Assembly: GCA_963544155.1 (NCBI GenBank) | Contig: CAUUDW010000005.1 | Coordinates: 1 to 64,000 of the forward strand | DNA: 64,000 nt | DNA from: Nanoperiomorbus sp963544155 | GTDB taxonomy: Bacteria; Patescibacteriota; Saccharimonadia; Saccharimonadales; Saccharimonadaceae | Reading direction: 5' to 3' | In this document: piece after piece, positions 1 through 7,996 of the stretch | Layout of the letters: each line of letters starts with the position of its first letter | Position numbering within the stretch: the stretch's first letter is position 1 | Program-made: the position numbers and the translations under genes | Notes under the pieces: model-generated | Databases searched by the model: none | Seen by the model: the letters and a program-made list of their open reading frames with translations, nothing else | What the model was told of the DNA's origin: nothing

Positions 1-55
1 TACTGGCGAGACTATGCCAGTTCATATATACTGCCAATGTAGTAGATCTCCTTTC

Positions 56-1279
56 GGCCTTGTTGCATAATTCCTAGTCTCAGTGAGCTATGAACCCGGT
101 TATCTCTGTGTGACTGCATGTTGGTAGACCTGTACCATGCTTTATGTCTTTATCTCTTCGTATTTGGGTAGACCAAGAGCATTGAACGCATTAATGATAC
201 TGGCTTTTAGTTGTTGTTCTACTAGCTGATTTGATTCGGTTCTGGACTTTAGCCTTTCACCAAAGATAGTCTTGAGTCTAAAGAAGGCGTTCTCGACTAG
301 ACTACGACGGTGGTAGTTAGTATCTCTCTTCCATTGAGCCGGTCCGCATTTATCTACATATCTAACTACCTGATTACGTTCCTCCCAGCCTGGAGTGTCA
401 TACCATTGGTAATATCGACCAGTATTAAGATGTTCTACAGCATGCTTAGGTGGAGGAGTGATCAGCTCAATACCTTGTTGTCTAGTAATCCTAATGTAGT
501 TTTCCCTGGCATGGTAGGCTCCATCACCAATGATAGTCTTTATCTTGCTATTACAGCTACCATTACAGTCGCTACAGTTGCCACTGTCACTGCAATAATC
601 CTGTTGAACCTGTTCTAATAGCGGTATGAGCTGAGTGTTGTCGTGAGTGTGGGCTGAAGTGCTGGTGAGACCCAGGATATCTCTGGTCTCAAAGTCTACG
701 GTAATATGCGTCTCTCGCCAGGTTCGTCTATAACTGTAGCCATGCTTTCTAACCTTCCATTCACCCTCGCCGTAGACTTTGAAGCCGGAGCTATCCACCA
801 GCATGACAATACCTTTATTCTTGTCCTTGCTCGGAACACCGGATAATCTCCTAATGCGGTTTGTTAGACGATAAGGACGTAGGTTAAGCTTGCCCATTCT
901 CCGTGATAGGGTGGTGTAGTCCGGTACTTCGGTCTCTAGATTCATTAGCTTAAATAGATGACTTATACAGCCATTAGTCTGTCTGAGGGCCAGATTGAAT
1001 AATGTCCGTATAGTGAGAGCTAATTTGATCAGCTCGTCCGAGTGCTCCCTAGGTCTGCCGACTTGATTAGTCTTGCCGGGTGGAACAATGTGACCATCTT
1101 TAATAACGTCTTCTGATATTAGTAGAGAGATATTACCTCTATTGACCAACGCTTTATTGTATTCACTCCAATTAATGATCTTTTTAGTGTTAATATGTTT
1201 ATGAGTAGTGTTTTGGTTATGTTTTTTCATACTTTAAGCATAACACTACTCATTTTGTTTGGGATTATGCAACAAAGCC
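56..1279 (-). mobile_element. IS5-family (IS903 group) insertion sequence
   Basis: The element is bounded by imperfect 19-bp terminal inverted repeats at 56-74 and 1261-1279, reading GGC(C/T)TTGTTGCATAAT(T/C)CC with 17 of 19 positions matching. The ends resemble the IS903 terminus, which begins GGCTTTGTTG. It encloses one transposase gene on the minus strand. IS903 makes 9-bp target duplications, but 47-55 and 1280-1288 do not match, so the element may have recombined or lost a flank. Its right end supplies the stop codon of the truncated gene next to it. Confidence 0.9.
142..1230 (-). CDS. IS5/IS903-group DDE transposase
   Basis: This 362-residue transposase catalyses cut-and-paste or copy movement of the surrounding insertion sequence. 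The DDE triad is visible: Asp146 in the VDSSGFKVYG motif, Asp236 in IGDGAYHA, and Glu313 in SLVENAFFRLK. The GEGEWKVRKHG stretch and the later RRTW are typical of the IS903 group. The length is close to the family norm and the frame is open, so the copy may be active. A Cys-rich insertion (CSDSGNCSDCNGSC, about residues 213-226) sits between the first and second catalytic Asp and is unusual; it could bind metal. The gene fills almost all of the element. Confidence 0.93.
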   Translation of the reverse strand: MKKHNQNTTHKHINTKKIINWSEYNKALVNRGNISLLISEDVIKDGHIVPPGKTNQVGRPREHSDELIKLALTIRTLFNLALRQTNGCISHLFKLMNLETEVPDYTTLSRRMGKLNLRPYRLTNRIRRLSGVPSKDKNKGIVMLVDSSGFKVYGEGEWKVRKHGYSYRRTWRETHITVDFETRDILGLTSTSAHTHDNTQLIPLLEQVQQDYCSDSGNCSDCNGSCNSKIKTIIGDGAYHARENYIRITRQQGIELITPPPKHAVEHLNTGRYYQWYDTPGWEERNQVVRYVDKCGPAQWKRDTNYHRRSLVENAFFRLKTIFGERLKSRTESNQLVEQQLKASIINAFNALGLPKYEEIKT

Positions 1280-1742
1280 AATAGCAACAGCCTCATTATA
1301 GAAACCAATTTTTTCAAAAAGCCTGTATGATAGATCTCTAAGTGGAATCTTACCGCCCCTCAAGTCATTAATCTGCTTTATATCATTTTCATAGTACGAT
1401 TTCATCTCGTCACTAGAACCGCTAGACAATTCCGCTAGCCATCCAATATGGGCATCTAATGAGTCATTGAATAACTGAGCATTATATCCATATATAGAAA
1501 GCCTTTGCTTCAGAGTAGCTACGTCAATTACAGCCAGTGCAATCTCCCAGTCTACATCATCTTCAGTATAGTCATTATCATACATAGAAAGGCTATACTG
1601 CTTAATTAATCTTGCTCCGTCTTTTCCTTGACCACGAATAATATCATTTTTCGTAAACAGACTGGTCACCAATGGACTAAGCCTATTTCTCCAATGTAAA
1701 AAGCTCTTGGCCATTGATATAAAAACTCGCGTAACTGCTCAT
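1280..1742 (-). pseudogene. HEPN/Toprim N-terminal-domain-like protein, frameshifted and IS-truncated
   Basis: An ATG at 1742 follows a good Shine-Dalgarno (AGGAGG at 1751-1756, 8-nt spacing) and encodes MSSYASFYINGQEL. It then hits a stop unless one T is removed from the T5 run near 1700, after which the frame reads LHWRNRLSPLVTSLF and on to about 1280. This start resembles proteins annotated as HEPN/Toprim-associated domain 1, which I recall from defence contexts; that assignment is by memory of the pattern. The 3' end is cut by the insertion sequence, whose inverted repeat adds four codons and TAA at 1265-1267. Both lesions make it very likely non-functional. Confidence 0.6.
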
Positions 1743-1758
1743 TATTATTGCCTCCTCG

Positions 1759-1980
1759 CTACTCAGCAAACTGGCTATTATACAGCTCAGTGTAAAAACC
1801 ATTCTGCTTCAGCAGTTCGTCATGCTTGTCTTGCTCAACGATGTTACCGCCCTTGACGACCAAAATTAGGTCGGCATCGCGGATGGTACTCAGGCGGTGG
1901 GTGATGACGAAGCTGGTTTTTCCCTGCATCAATTTGTCCATAGCTTTTTGAATGAGCTGGAGGGCTAGCAATAATAGCAT
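1759..1980 (-). pseudogene. ABC exporter ATPase, C-terminal fragment
   Basis: Only the last roughly 65 residues of an MsbA/LmrA-type ABC exporter remain. The sequence IQKAMDKLMQGKTSFVITHR carries the segment after the D-loop and the switch histidine of the H-loop (THRLSTIRDAD), followed by the normal C-terminal tail ending LYNSQFAE. Walker A, signature and Walker B motifs and all membrane helices are absent. The apparent N-terminus (MLLLLALQL) is foreign sequence at the break. It lies in a decayed cluster next to the truncated HEPN/Toprim-like gene. Confidence 0.8.
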
Positions 1981-2004
1981 CGCTCGACTGCTCTCGCCCG
2001 CTAC

Positions 2005-2232
2005 CTAGCGAGAAGCCTTGAACGTACCAAGGCGCATTTGTAGAGCCTTTTCAGCCCGGCGCTGGTCTCGCAGAATAGCCACTCGGCGTCGGTCTCGCCT
2101 GGTCTGAGGCTTGCTGAATCGCTGTGACGCCTTCGCCTTGGCGATTACACCCGACTGAAGCACTCGACGGTTAAACCGGCGAAGCAAGTTCTCGTTTGCC
2201 TCTTTCTGAGCTCTACGTGTAACTTGAACCAT
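2005..2232 (-). CDS. rpsU: 30S ribosomal protein S21
   Basis: A small, highly basic protein of 75 residues with the S21 pattern: a short N-terminal segment, then ENLLRRFNRRVLQSGVI and an Arg/Lys-rich helical tail. S21 binds the 30S platform near the anti-Shine-Dalgarno region of 16S rRNA. The start chosen is the ATG of MVQVTRRAQKEANE at 2232, preceded by AAGGGCG at a usable distance; an in-frame ATG at 2271 would add 13 residues unlike S21. It is an essential-looking gene embedded in a decayed, IS-rich stretch, with no operon partner visible. Confidence 0.85.
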   Translation of the reverse strand: MVQVTRRAQKEANENLLRRFNRRVLQSGVIAKAKASQRFSKPQTRRDRRRVAILRDQRRAEKALQMRLGTFKASR

Positions 2233-2321
2233 ACTTTCGCCCTTATAACAGATGAGTAGGCTATTTTGCAACTATTAATCCGCAATTTAGCGTTAAATTA
2301 ATAACCAAGCTGCTAAAATAA

Positions 2322-3464
2322 CTAAGATAGCTTAGCCGCATAGACCGACGCTAAAGCTGGCGGCTGATTCATACTGTTGTGTGTATGATTCAGCACATTC
2401 CACTGGCTTACGTCAGCAGTCAAGCCAGGCACAGACCGTAAGCGTCCAACAATCATGGCAACATCGCGCCAATCATTCAAATGACTCCCATCTGGCACAA
2501 GAATATCAACCCTACGTTCTACGTTCGGTGCCGCCACTCGCAAATCACCCTCAAAACCATCGCGCCTCAACCCAGCCGGATCAACTAAGAATTGCTGAAT
2601 CCAACCATTTTCTGGCCGCTTAAATTCACCTGCCGCGCCACCCGATAAACCAGCAATTACTTCAATGTTATCTGGGTCATTTTGCGACAGAAATTGCAAG
2701 CCGACATCCCCAGGCTTTGGCACAGACGATGCCTTATCATACTTCATAAGCTCTCTACCCTCGCCCAGGAGGAAAGCCGTCGCGATGCCGCCAAGACTCA
2801 TTTTGCGCGTACCAGTTGGATCATACAAACGAAGCTCTTCTGTAAAACCTTCTCTATTAGCAACAACTGCTGTAGCTGTACGTGCACCTAACGAATGTCC
2901 ACCAAGACTTACTTCTTCATAGTCCTGAGCAATATGATCAACTACCGGTGCTAAATACTTTCCCAATGGCAAATAACTGCCTGTCTTTCTTATTTCTTTC
3001 TGAGCTGATTCTGGCAACATGCCAGAGTTGCCAACCCCTGGACCGTTCATAACCACATAAGCAATGTCTGGATCGGCATAAGTCATTGTGATCGCTTCAC
3101 GTTGTGCATTTGGATGGCGGAAATTACCACCCCACCCGGAAAATACAAACTTAGCCTCCTCTGCGTCTGGATTGCCAACCACCGCTGCCTCAAAAGCAAC
3201 ACCGCCCAAGCTACGAATATATCGTGGATTTTTCAATTGTTCTACAACTCTACCAGAATGCTCTCCAGAATATGGATCTTTGGACAGCCTCTGTATTTCT
3301 TCAGGCGTAGCAATTTGAAGCTGGTTATCAGGCTGGCTAGTATCTCTCGGCAAACCCAACGCTTCTGCATTGCCAATATTCTCTTGACTATGCCAATCTG
3401 GCGCTAAATGAGCTTTTCTCTCAATCGTTAAACCCTCTGCAAATCCATAATCTGGTGATTTCAT
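2322..3464 (-). CDS. alpha/beta-hydrolase-fold protein
   Basis: A 380-residue soluble protein with a nucleophile elbow GGHSLGART near residue 192, giving a putative catalytic Ser within G-H-S-L-G, and a late His in DGSHLNDWRD that could complete the triad. An acidic residue in LRLYDPTG is a candidate third member. There is no signal peptide or membrane segment. The N-terminal 80 residues are polar and probably an extra domain. Substrate is unknown. It stands alone, downstream of an AT-rich gap and upstream of rpsU. Lipase, esterase or a toxin-like hydrolase are all possible. Confidence 0.6.
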   Translation of the reverse strand: MKSPDYGFAEGLTIERKAHLAPDWHSQENIGNAEALGLPRDTSQPDNQLQIATPEEIQRLSKDPYSGEHSGRVVEQLKNPRYIRSLGGVAFEAAVVGNPDAEEAKFVFSGWGGNFRHPNAQREAITMTYADPDIAYVVMNGPGVGNSGMLPESAQKEIRKTGSYLPLGKYLAPVVDHIAQDYEEVSLGGHSLGARTATAVVANREGFTEELRLYDPTGTRKMSLGGIATAFLLGEGRELMKYDKASSVPKPGDVGLQFLSQNDPDNIEVIAGLSGGAAGEFKRPENGWIQQFLVDPAGLRRDGFEGDLRVAAPNVERRVDILVPDGSHLNDWRDVAMIVGRLRSVPGLTADVSQWNVLNHTHNSMNQPPALASVYAAKLS

Positions 3465-3710
3465 AGTATTAATAAACCTTGCCCGATAATCATTTCTAGC
3501 ACAATGCTTGACTTAATAACTAGTCTATACATTAGCATAATAACAGCGTAGTGTCAACCCATCACCTCCATTAACACCTCAACCGCAAAGGATGAGCTCA
3601 ATAAAGACACGTTTCAATTTTAGCCCCGTGGTTTAATGGATTTTTGGAAAGTCTAATATAACCGGAAAGGACGTTAGAAACGCATCTAACAACAAGGTAT
3701 ATATAACTTT

Positions 3711-3821
3711 GCTACGATGAACGTATAGTTATCGAGAATAGGTTAAAGAATGGTGAATCATACGCTGCTATTGCCAAGTCGCTTGGACGTTCAACCAGTA
3801 CTATCTCTCGTGAGGTTATTT
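3711..3821 (+). pseudogene. IS30-family transposase, N-terminal HTH remnant
   Basis: Reading from 3711 gives YDERIVIENRLKNGESYAAI followed by AKSLGRSTSTISREV, the helix-turn-helix that opens IS30-family transposases (SY..IAK.LGRS.STISREV). No start codon precedes it in frame and a TGA stops it shortly after REV. The matching DDE C-terminus lies at about 4991-5386 on the same strand, with a glycosyltransferase gene between the two pieces. Confidence 0.8.
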
Positions 3822-3950
3822 GATAAAATTACTTGTCCTATTTATCCGTCTGGAGTGAAAATTGATAGATTTGCAGAACTTGACACAGGACATTTGTCGG
3901 TGTTGGATAGTCCAGAATTAATCTCAAGACTCATTTTGCCAGGAGAATAA
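3822..3950 (+). pseudogene. possible C-terminal tail of a hydrolase
   Basis: An open stretch in another frame after the IS30 fragment ends AELDTGHLSVLDSPELIS and then RLILPGE plus stop. The GH followed by a ..SPELI.. helix is reminiscent of the catalytic His and last helix of alpha/beta hydrolases. It has no start and about 40 residues, so it would be only a leftover gene end. This is a weak call. Confidence 0.3.
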
Positions 3951-3967
3951 TTTGCTATACTTTGATT

Positions 3968-4990
3968 ATGAGCAAGAGGAATGACGAGAAATTAACTGTT
4001 AATATGATTTCCGAAAGCGAGTTTACTGTTCAGGATCATGGCGTGCATACAGCATATAAGGAGATCACGGACGCACTACGGAAAAGAAAAGACGTTGATA
4101 TTGAGGTAAATACCGATCGTCCTGCCGATATTATTCATATCCAAACCATGGGGCTATATTCTTTTCGACGCCTGATGAAGAAAAGCGGCAAGAAAGTAGT
4201 TTCAGCTCATATTGTGCCAGATAGTTTTATTGGCTCAATTAAGGGCGCAAAATATTGGAAGCCTTTAGGTAAAATGTGGTTGAAGTTCTTTTACAGGAAG
4301 GCAGATTTGGTTTTGGCCTGTTCTGGCATGGTTGCCGAGGAGCTTATAAATGACATGAACGTCCCTAAGACTAAGGTATTTTACAATACAATCAATATGT
4401 CGAGGTATAAACATACTGCAACGGAAAAGAAAACAGCACGAAAAAAGCTGGGCTTGAAAGATGGCGATTTTGTAGTAATGGGCAATGGTCAAGTGCAGCC
4501 GCGTAAACGGCTTGACGTGTTAATAAAAGCCGCCAAGCAAATGCCGGACGTAAAATTCTTTTGGGTGGGGGGAATTCCGTTTAAAAATTTAGGAGCTGAT
4601 TATGGCGCTATGCAAAGAATGATGAGAAACACTCCAGATAACCTCACAATAACTGGCGTAATTCCTTTGGACGATGTTCGCGATTATTATGTTGCGGCGA
4701 ATATATTTGTATTGCCGTCAGTGCAAGAGAACCATCCTATGTGCGTCTTAGAAGCTGCCGGTGCTGAATTACCAATTGTTTTACGCGACATTCCTCAATA
4801 TGATGACACATTTAAGGGCGACGCTATTATGGCAAAAACGGACGATGAGTTCTTAAATTTGATTGATATGCTGCACCGAGATAAACAGGCGTATAGTGAG
4901 GCGCAACGCGGAGCTAAACGGATTGCGAAGAAGTTTGACAGTAGTGCTGGTGCTGAGCGGTTGGTTGAGTTTTATCGATCTTTGATATAA
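3968..4990 (+). CDS. glycosyltransferase, GT4-like
   Basis: A 340-residue GT-B-fold glycosyltransferase that should transfer a sugar from a nucleotide-sugar donor to an unknown acceptor. Visible features are the N-terminal strand KLTVNMISESEFTV with a HGVHTAY loop, the mid-protein GNGQVQPRKRLDVLIKA donor-domain start, and the EX7E-type region ENHPMCVLEAAGAELPIVLR. ATG at 3968 is preferred: an extended -10 box (TGCTATACT, hexamer 3956-3961) ends 6 nt before it, so the transcript is probably leaderless. Its N-terminus closely resembles the deleted gene at 16883. It sits between two pieces of an IS30 transposase, suggesting arrival by transposition or recombination. Confidence 0.82.
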   Translation: MSKRNDEKLTVNMISESEFTVQDHGVHTAYKEITDALRKRKDVDIEVNTDRPADIIHIQTMGLYSFRRLMKKSGKKVVSAHIVPDSFIGSIKGAKYWKPLGKMWLKFFYRKADLVLACSGMVAEELINDMNVPKTKVFYNTINMSRYKHTATEKKTARKKLGLKDGDFVVMGNGQVQPRKRLDVLIKAAKQMPDVKFFWVGGIPFKNLGADYGAMQRMMRNTPDNLTITGVIPLDDVRDYYVAANIFVLPSVQENHPMCVLEAAGAELPIVLRDIPQYDDTFKGDAIMAKTDDEFLNLIDMLHRDKQAYSEAQRGAKRIAKKFDSSAGAERLVEFYRSLI

Positions 4991-5386
4991 ATGGTGTTAA
5001 AAGGCGTCAGAGGCTACATAGCAAACTGTATAGCTACAATGCCACCAGTATACAAACAAACCAAGGTGGATATTGAAAGAGTCTTTGGCAAAAGTAATGT
5101 CGCCACCATTACTTACGACAATGGGGCTGAGTTTAGCAGCTGACGTGCCACTGAGAAAACACTGGATGTAGACATTTACTTTGCTGACCCGTATAAATCC
5201 GGTCAGCGTGGCAGGAATGAAAACTTTAATGGGCTAATTAGAGATTTTTATCCTAAAGGCACTGACTTCAAAAAGCTTACGGCTCAATGTATATTAGACC
5301 TAGAAAATCTATTGAACAACAGACCCAGAAAGCGTCTAGGCGGCTTAACCTCGCTTGAAGTCTTTAAGGCAAATTGTTGTGGTTAG
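4991..5386 (+). pseudogene. IS30-family transposase, C-terminal DDE remnant
   Basis: Frame reading gives TITYDNGAEFSS, then an in-frame TGA, then DIYFADPYKSGQRGRNENFN, and finally LLNNRPRKRLGGLTSLEVF and TAG at 5384-5386. These are the second and third catalytic regions of an IS30 transposase. The TGA sits where homologues have a His or similar residue, so it is a nonsense mutation. No start codon of the transposase remains; the N-terminal HTH fragment lies 1.2 kb upstream across a glycosyltransferase gene. Confidence 0.82.
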
Positions 5387-5421
5387 AGTGTTAAGTTAAG
5401 ATAGCGTTTTGTGAAACGATT

Positions 5422-5864
5422 CTACTGATTAGCATACCGCTCAATACGCTTAGCCCGTAGCGTTAGCGTGTCAGTCAAGCCTTGCAAATATGCCGTATAC
5501 TGCTCAACAGTCTGAGGTAACGGTGACGATTGGAAATCATCAAAATCTGTCAGTATGTTAACTTGGTATTCGTCATCAACAAAATCTTGCAACAAGAAAA
5601 AATCGACATAACCCTGAAAAATCACCAAACCACTCAAAAAAGTCACCGTAACGATCAAAAACATCAGTGAGCGGACTATCTTCACCTTGATACCAGCGGG
5701 CAAAACATTCTAAAGTCAGGTCAAACCGATCACCAATTTTGCGATGCCAACCTCTCGCACGATTGATGGTCTGCGTTCCGCCGCGTAGCTCGCTGGGGAA
5801 AATAATCTCCGAACCCGATCGTCCAGCCAACATCCTCTATTATCGTCAAAACATCTCGCGGCAT
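5422..5864 (-). pseudogene. hypothetical protein (DUF6994-like), two frameshifts
   Basis: ATG at 5864 follows AGGAG and opens MPRDVLTIIEDVGWTIGFGD, then YFP. One extra base in the TTTTCCCC run near 5800 moves the frame to SELRGGTQTINRARGWHRKI and on to FFEWFGDF. A second extra T in a T5 run near 5617 is needed to continue QGYVDFFLLQDFVDDEY through SSPLPQTVEQYTAYLQ to the stop at 5422. Repairing both gives about 146 residues that look like a family I recall as DUF6994 (INRARG.H.KI.DRFDLTLE). No function is known. Either the gene is decaying or both indels are homopolymer sequencing errors. Confidence 0.6.
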
Positions 5865-6350
5865 TTTCTCAACAAGCAATCTCCTTTCTACGTTTTATTT
5901 GACGTTTAAGATTGTAGCGGAAATCTACTACTTTTTGTTTGTAATCTAATCCTTATTACACCACACGCTTTGATACCATACACTCGTCAGTCAATCGTCT
6001 ACACTAGCTCACACTCAATACTCAAGGTGAGCACCACCATTCACCACAAGCATGATACCGCTCCTTTAGCCTTAATCCCGGTCAGTTCGCCCCTAGTCTC
6101 AAGTTGACCGAACTAACCGGTCTTAAGGCTAAAGGACATAAAGCTTTGATGTTAAAAGTACCGACTAAACAGTACGCTCAATTCCAATATGTTTGTGAGT
6201 CAGAACACCCGAGGGGCTCCAGCAGGATGCATAGCACTACGCCACCTAAGCGGAAAAGGATGCGAATCATGCTTCACTGCAATCAGCTGGTCTAACTAAC
6301 GCACCTGCTGGACCGTCGGGCGATGTGCAAACAAGGGTCAAAGGAGGTTC
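5865..6350. other. gene-poor stretch with a long hairpin
   Basis: No convincing protein gene was found here. A 63-codon frame beginning TTG at 6104 has no ribosome site and no recognisable motif. The only strong structure is the imperfect inverted repeat at 6062-6136. AGGAGG occurs at 6342 but is 24 nt from the next start, so it is probably not a ribosome site for that gene. Confidence 0.5.
6062..6136. repeat. 28-bp imperfect inverted repeat (hairpin)
   Basis: Arms 6062-6089 and 6109-6136 match at 25 of 28 positions, with a 19-nt loop. The outer 14 bp (TCCTTTAGCCTTAA) are perfect. There is no T-tract after it on either strand, so it is not a classic terminator. It may be a folded RNA, a miniature-element relic or the end of a lost mobile element. 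Confidence 0.75.
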
Positions 6351-6370
6351 TGGTGCTATACTATTACGGT

Positions 6371-7375
6371 ATGAGTGAGCAAAAGTCACCTATCCAGCTA
6401 CTATTGCCTCGGCAGTATGTCGAGCAAGCTCGCCAGGCGGTCAGGCACGCCAAGCGTCGCATCTACATCATCAGCCTCTGTTTCGCCCGAGGGTCAGCCA
6501 CCGATGGACTGATCGACGACATCATCGACGCCTCTAGGAGGGGTATTGATGTCCATGTGGCTGCCGATCTACTGACCTTTATCTGCGATCGCACTTGCAC
6601 TCTACCATCAAGCCTAGCTGGAGCCGGCATGCGTCAGACCGATCAGCTGCGCAGTGAATTAGAGCAAGCCGGGGCAGAGTTCTACTGGCTGGGCGCCAAG
6701 AAGATTCCTTACCTACTAGGCAGAACCCATAGCAAGTGGACTGTAGTTGATGACGATGTCTATGCCTTCGGTGGAGTGAACCTTAATCAGTCGGGGACGA
6801 CCGAGCGCACCGATTACATCTTTCATATGCATGACCGGCAGATTGCCGATAATCTAGTCAGCGAACAACATCTGGTAGAGAGTATTGAGCTGGGTAAGGG
6901 TCACGCCGTCGACCGAGAGATCGATACTCAGTTTGGCACGATGCTACTGGACGGCGGCAAGATTAACCGATCCATCATCTATAAGCACGCCGTGAGACTG
7001 GCTAAGAAAGCCGAGAGCATCCTGCTCGTGTCACAGTATTGCCCTGCCGGCGAGCTGGCTCGCATTCTTAAGAAGAAGCCCGCCACCTCCATTTACTTCA
7101 ACCCCAAGGGTAGCGCCAAAGATCCGGTGAACAACATCATGATCGGTACTCGCTCGACAGTAAAGAGCTTGACAACCAGCTATCAGCGACCACGCTACCT
7201 CCATGCTAAGTTCATGATCGGTACCATGCCGGATGGCACTAAGCTGGCCATCACCGGCTCACATAATTTCTCCACCCTCGGCGTCCGAGCCGGCACCAGG
7301 GAGATCGCCCTGGAGACTGGCGACCCCGACATCATTAACCAGCTTGAAAAATTCTTCACTAGATACGTTAGCTAG
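6371..7375 (+). CDS. phospholipase D-family (HKD) protein
   Basis: A 334-residue protein with two PLD half-sites: HSKWTVVDDDVYAFGGVNLN in the first half and HAKFMIG..DG..LAITGSHNFS in the second. Each His/Lys pair with its downstream Asn forms one side of a phosphotransfer site, as in cardiolipin synthases and PLD-like nucleases. No N-terminal membrane helices are seen, unlike full cardiolipin synthases. The start at 6371 (MSEQKSPIQLL) is chosen because an extended -10 (TGCTATACT, hexamer 6357-6362) lies 8 nt before it. Its stop overlaps the convergent FKBP gene by 8 bp. Substrate could be lipid or nucleic acid. Confidence 0.82.
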   Translation: MSEQKSPIQLLLPRQYVEQARQAVRHAKRRIYIISLCFARGSATDGLIDDIIDASRRGIDVHVAADLLTFICDRTCTLPSSLAGAGMRQTDQLRSELEQAGAEFYWLGAKKIPYLLGRTHSKWTVVDDDVYAFGGVNLNQSGTTERTDYIFHMHDRQIADNLVSEQHLVESIELGKGHAVDREIDTQFGTMLLDGGKINRSIIYKHAVRLAKKAESILLVSQYCPAGELARILKKKPATSIYFNPKGSAKDPVNNIMIGTRSTVKSLTTSYQRPRYLHAKFMIGTMPDGTKLAITGSHNFSTLGVRAGTREIALETGDPDIINQLEKFFTRYVS

Positions 7376-7982
7376 ACTTCTCCAGCTTGACGATCTCGAC
7401 TACAAACTTCAGTGGAGTATTAGGAGCGATTGAGCCGTCAGCACTACCTCGCTCGCCATAAGCCATGTTTGCCGGGATTGACAGCAGATAGACTCCGCCG
7501 ACCTTTTTACCTGACAGCCCTTCCGACCAACCTTTGATAACGCCCTTTAGGCTAAAGGTGACCGGCTTAGCCGCCGAGCCATCTGATTTCGTGCTATCAA
7601 ATATCTTGCCATCAGGTGTCCAGCCGGTATAGTTGGCGCTCAGAGTACTATCGCTACTCACCGTAGCTCCGTCTCCCTCCTTAAGGGTATCGACAGTCAG
7701 GGCAGTGACAGTCTTAGCATCAAAGCTAGCCACCTTATCAGCGTAGCCGTCAAGCCCTCGCTTCTTCTTGCGCTCCTCCGCCTGCTCTTTCTGATATTCC
7801 TGCCTGGCTTTCGCCATATTTTTCGCCTGCTCTTCCCGAGCAATATTGCTAGGGTTGATCTTGCTGTCCATGGTACTTAGCACCATAAAGACCAGCCCCG
7901 CCAGCGTTCCTCCCAACATAACGATGGCAATGATCCAGATGGCGATCCTTTGCCAGCGAGGCGTCAAACTCCGTTCACTCAT
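7368..7982 (-). CDS. FKBP-type peptidyl-prolyl isomerase, membrane-anchored
   Basis: A 204-residue protein: one N-terminal transmembrane helix (about residues 14-36), a Lys/Glu-rich helical linker with many EEQ/KK residues (50-75), and a C-terminal FKBP domain with ANYTGWTPDGKIFDST, VIKGWSEGLSGKKVG and YGERGSADGSIAPNTPLKF. These cover the active-site pocket of FKBPs. It should speed cis-trans proline isomerisation of exported proteins on the outer face of the membrane. It lies just downstream of pheT on the same strand, separated by 14 bp with a GGAGGATAA-like ribosome site, so it may be cotranscribed with pheST. Confidence 0.9.
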   Translation of the reverse strand: MSERSLTPRWQRIAIWIIAIVMLGGTLAGLVFMVLSTMDSKINPSNIAREEQAKNMAKARQEYQKEQAEERKKKRGLDGYADKVASFDAKTVTALTVDTLKEGDGATVSSDSTLSANYTGWTPDGKIFDSTKSDGSAAKPVTFSLKGVIKGWSEGLSGKKVGGVYLLSIPANMAYGERGSADGSIAPNTPLKFVVEIVKLEKSS

Positions 7983-7996
7983 TTATCCTCCTTGTC

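Noticed and set aside
5100..5160. TGA read as an amino acid in the IS30 remnant
   Set aside because: TGA is used as a normal stop by core genes such as pheS and trmD, and the element lacks a start, so this is a nonsense mutation.
6104..6295. 63-codon frame from TTG
   Set aside because: No ribosome site, no -10 spacing and no recognisable motif; it starts within the hairpin.
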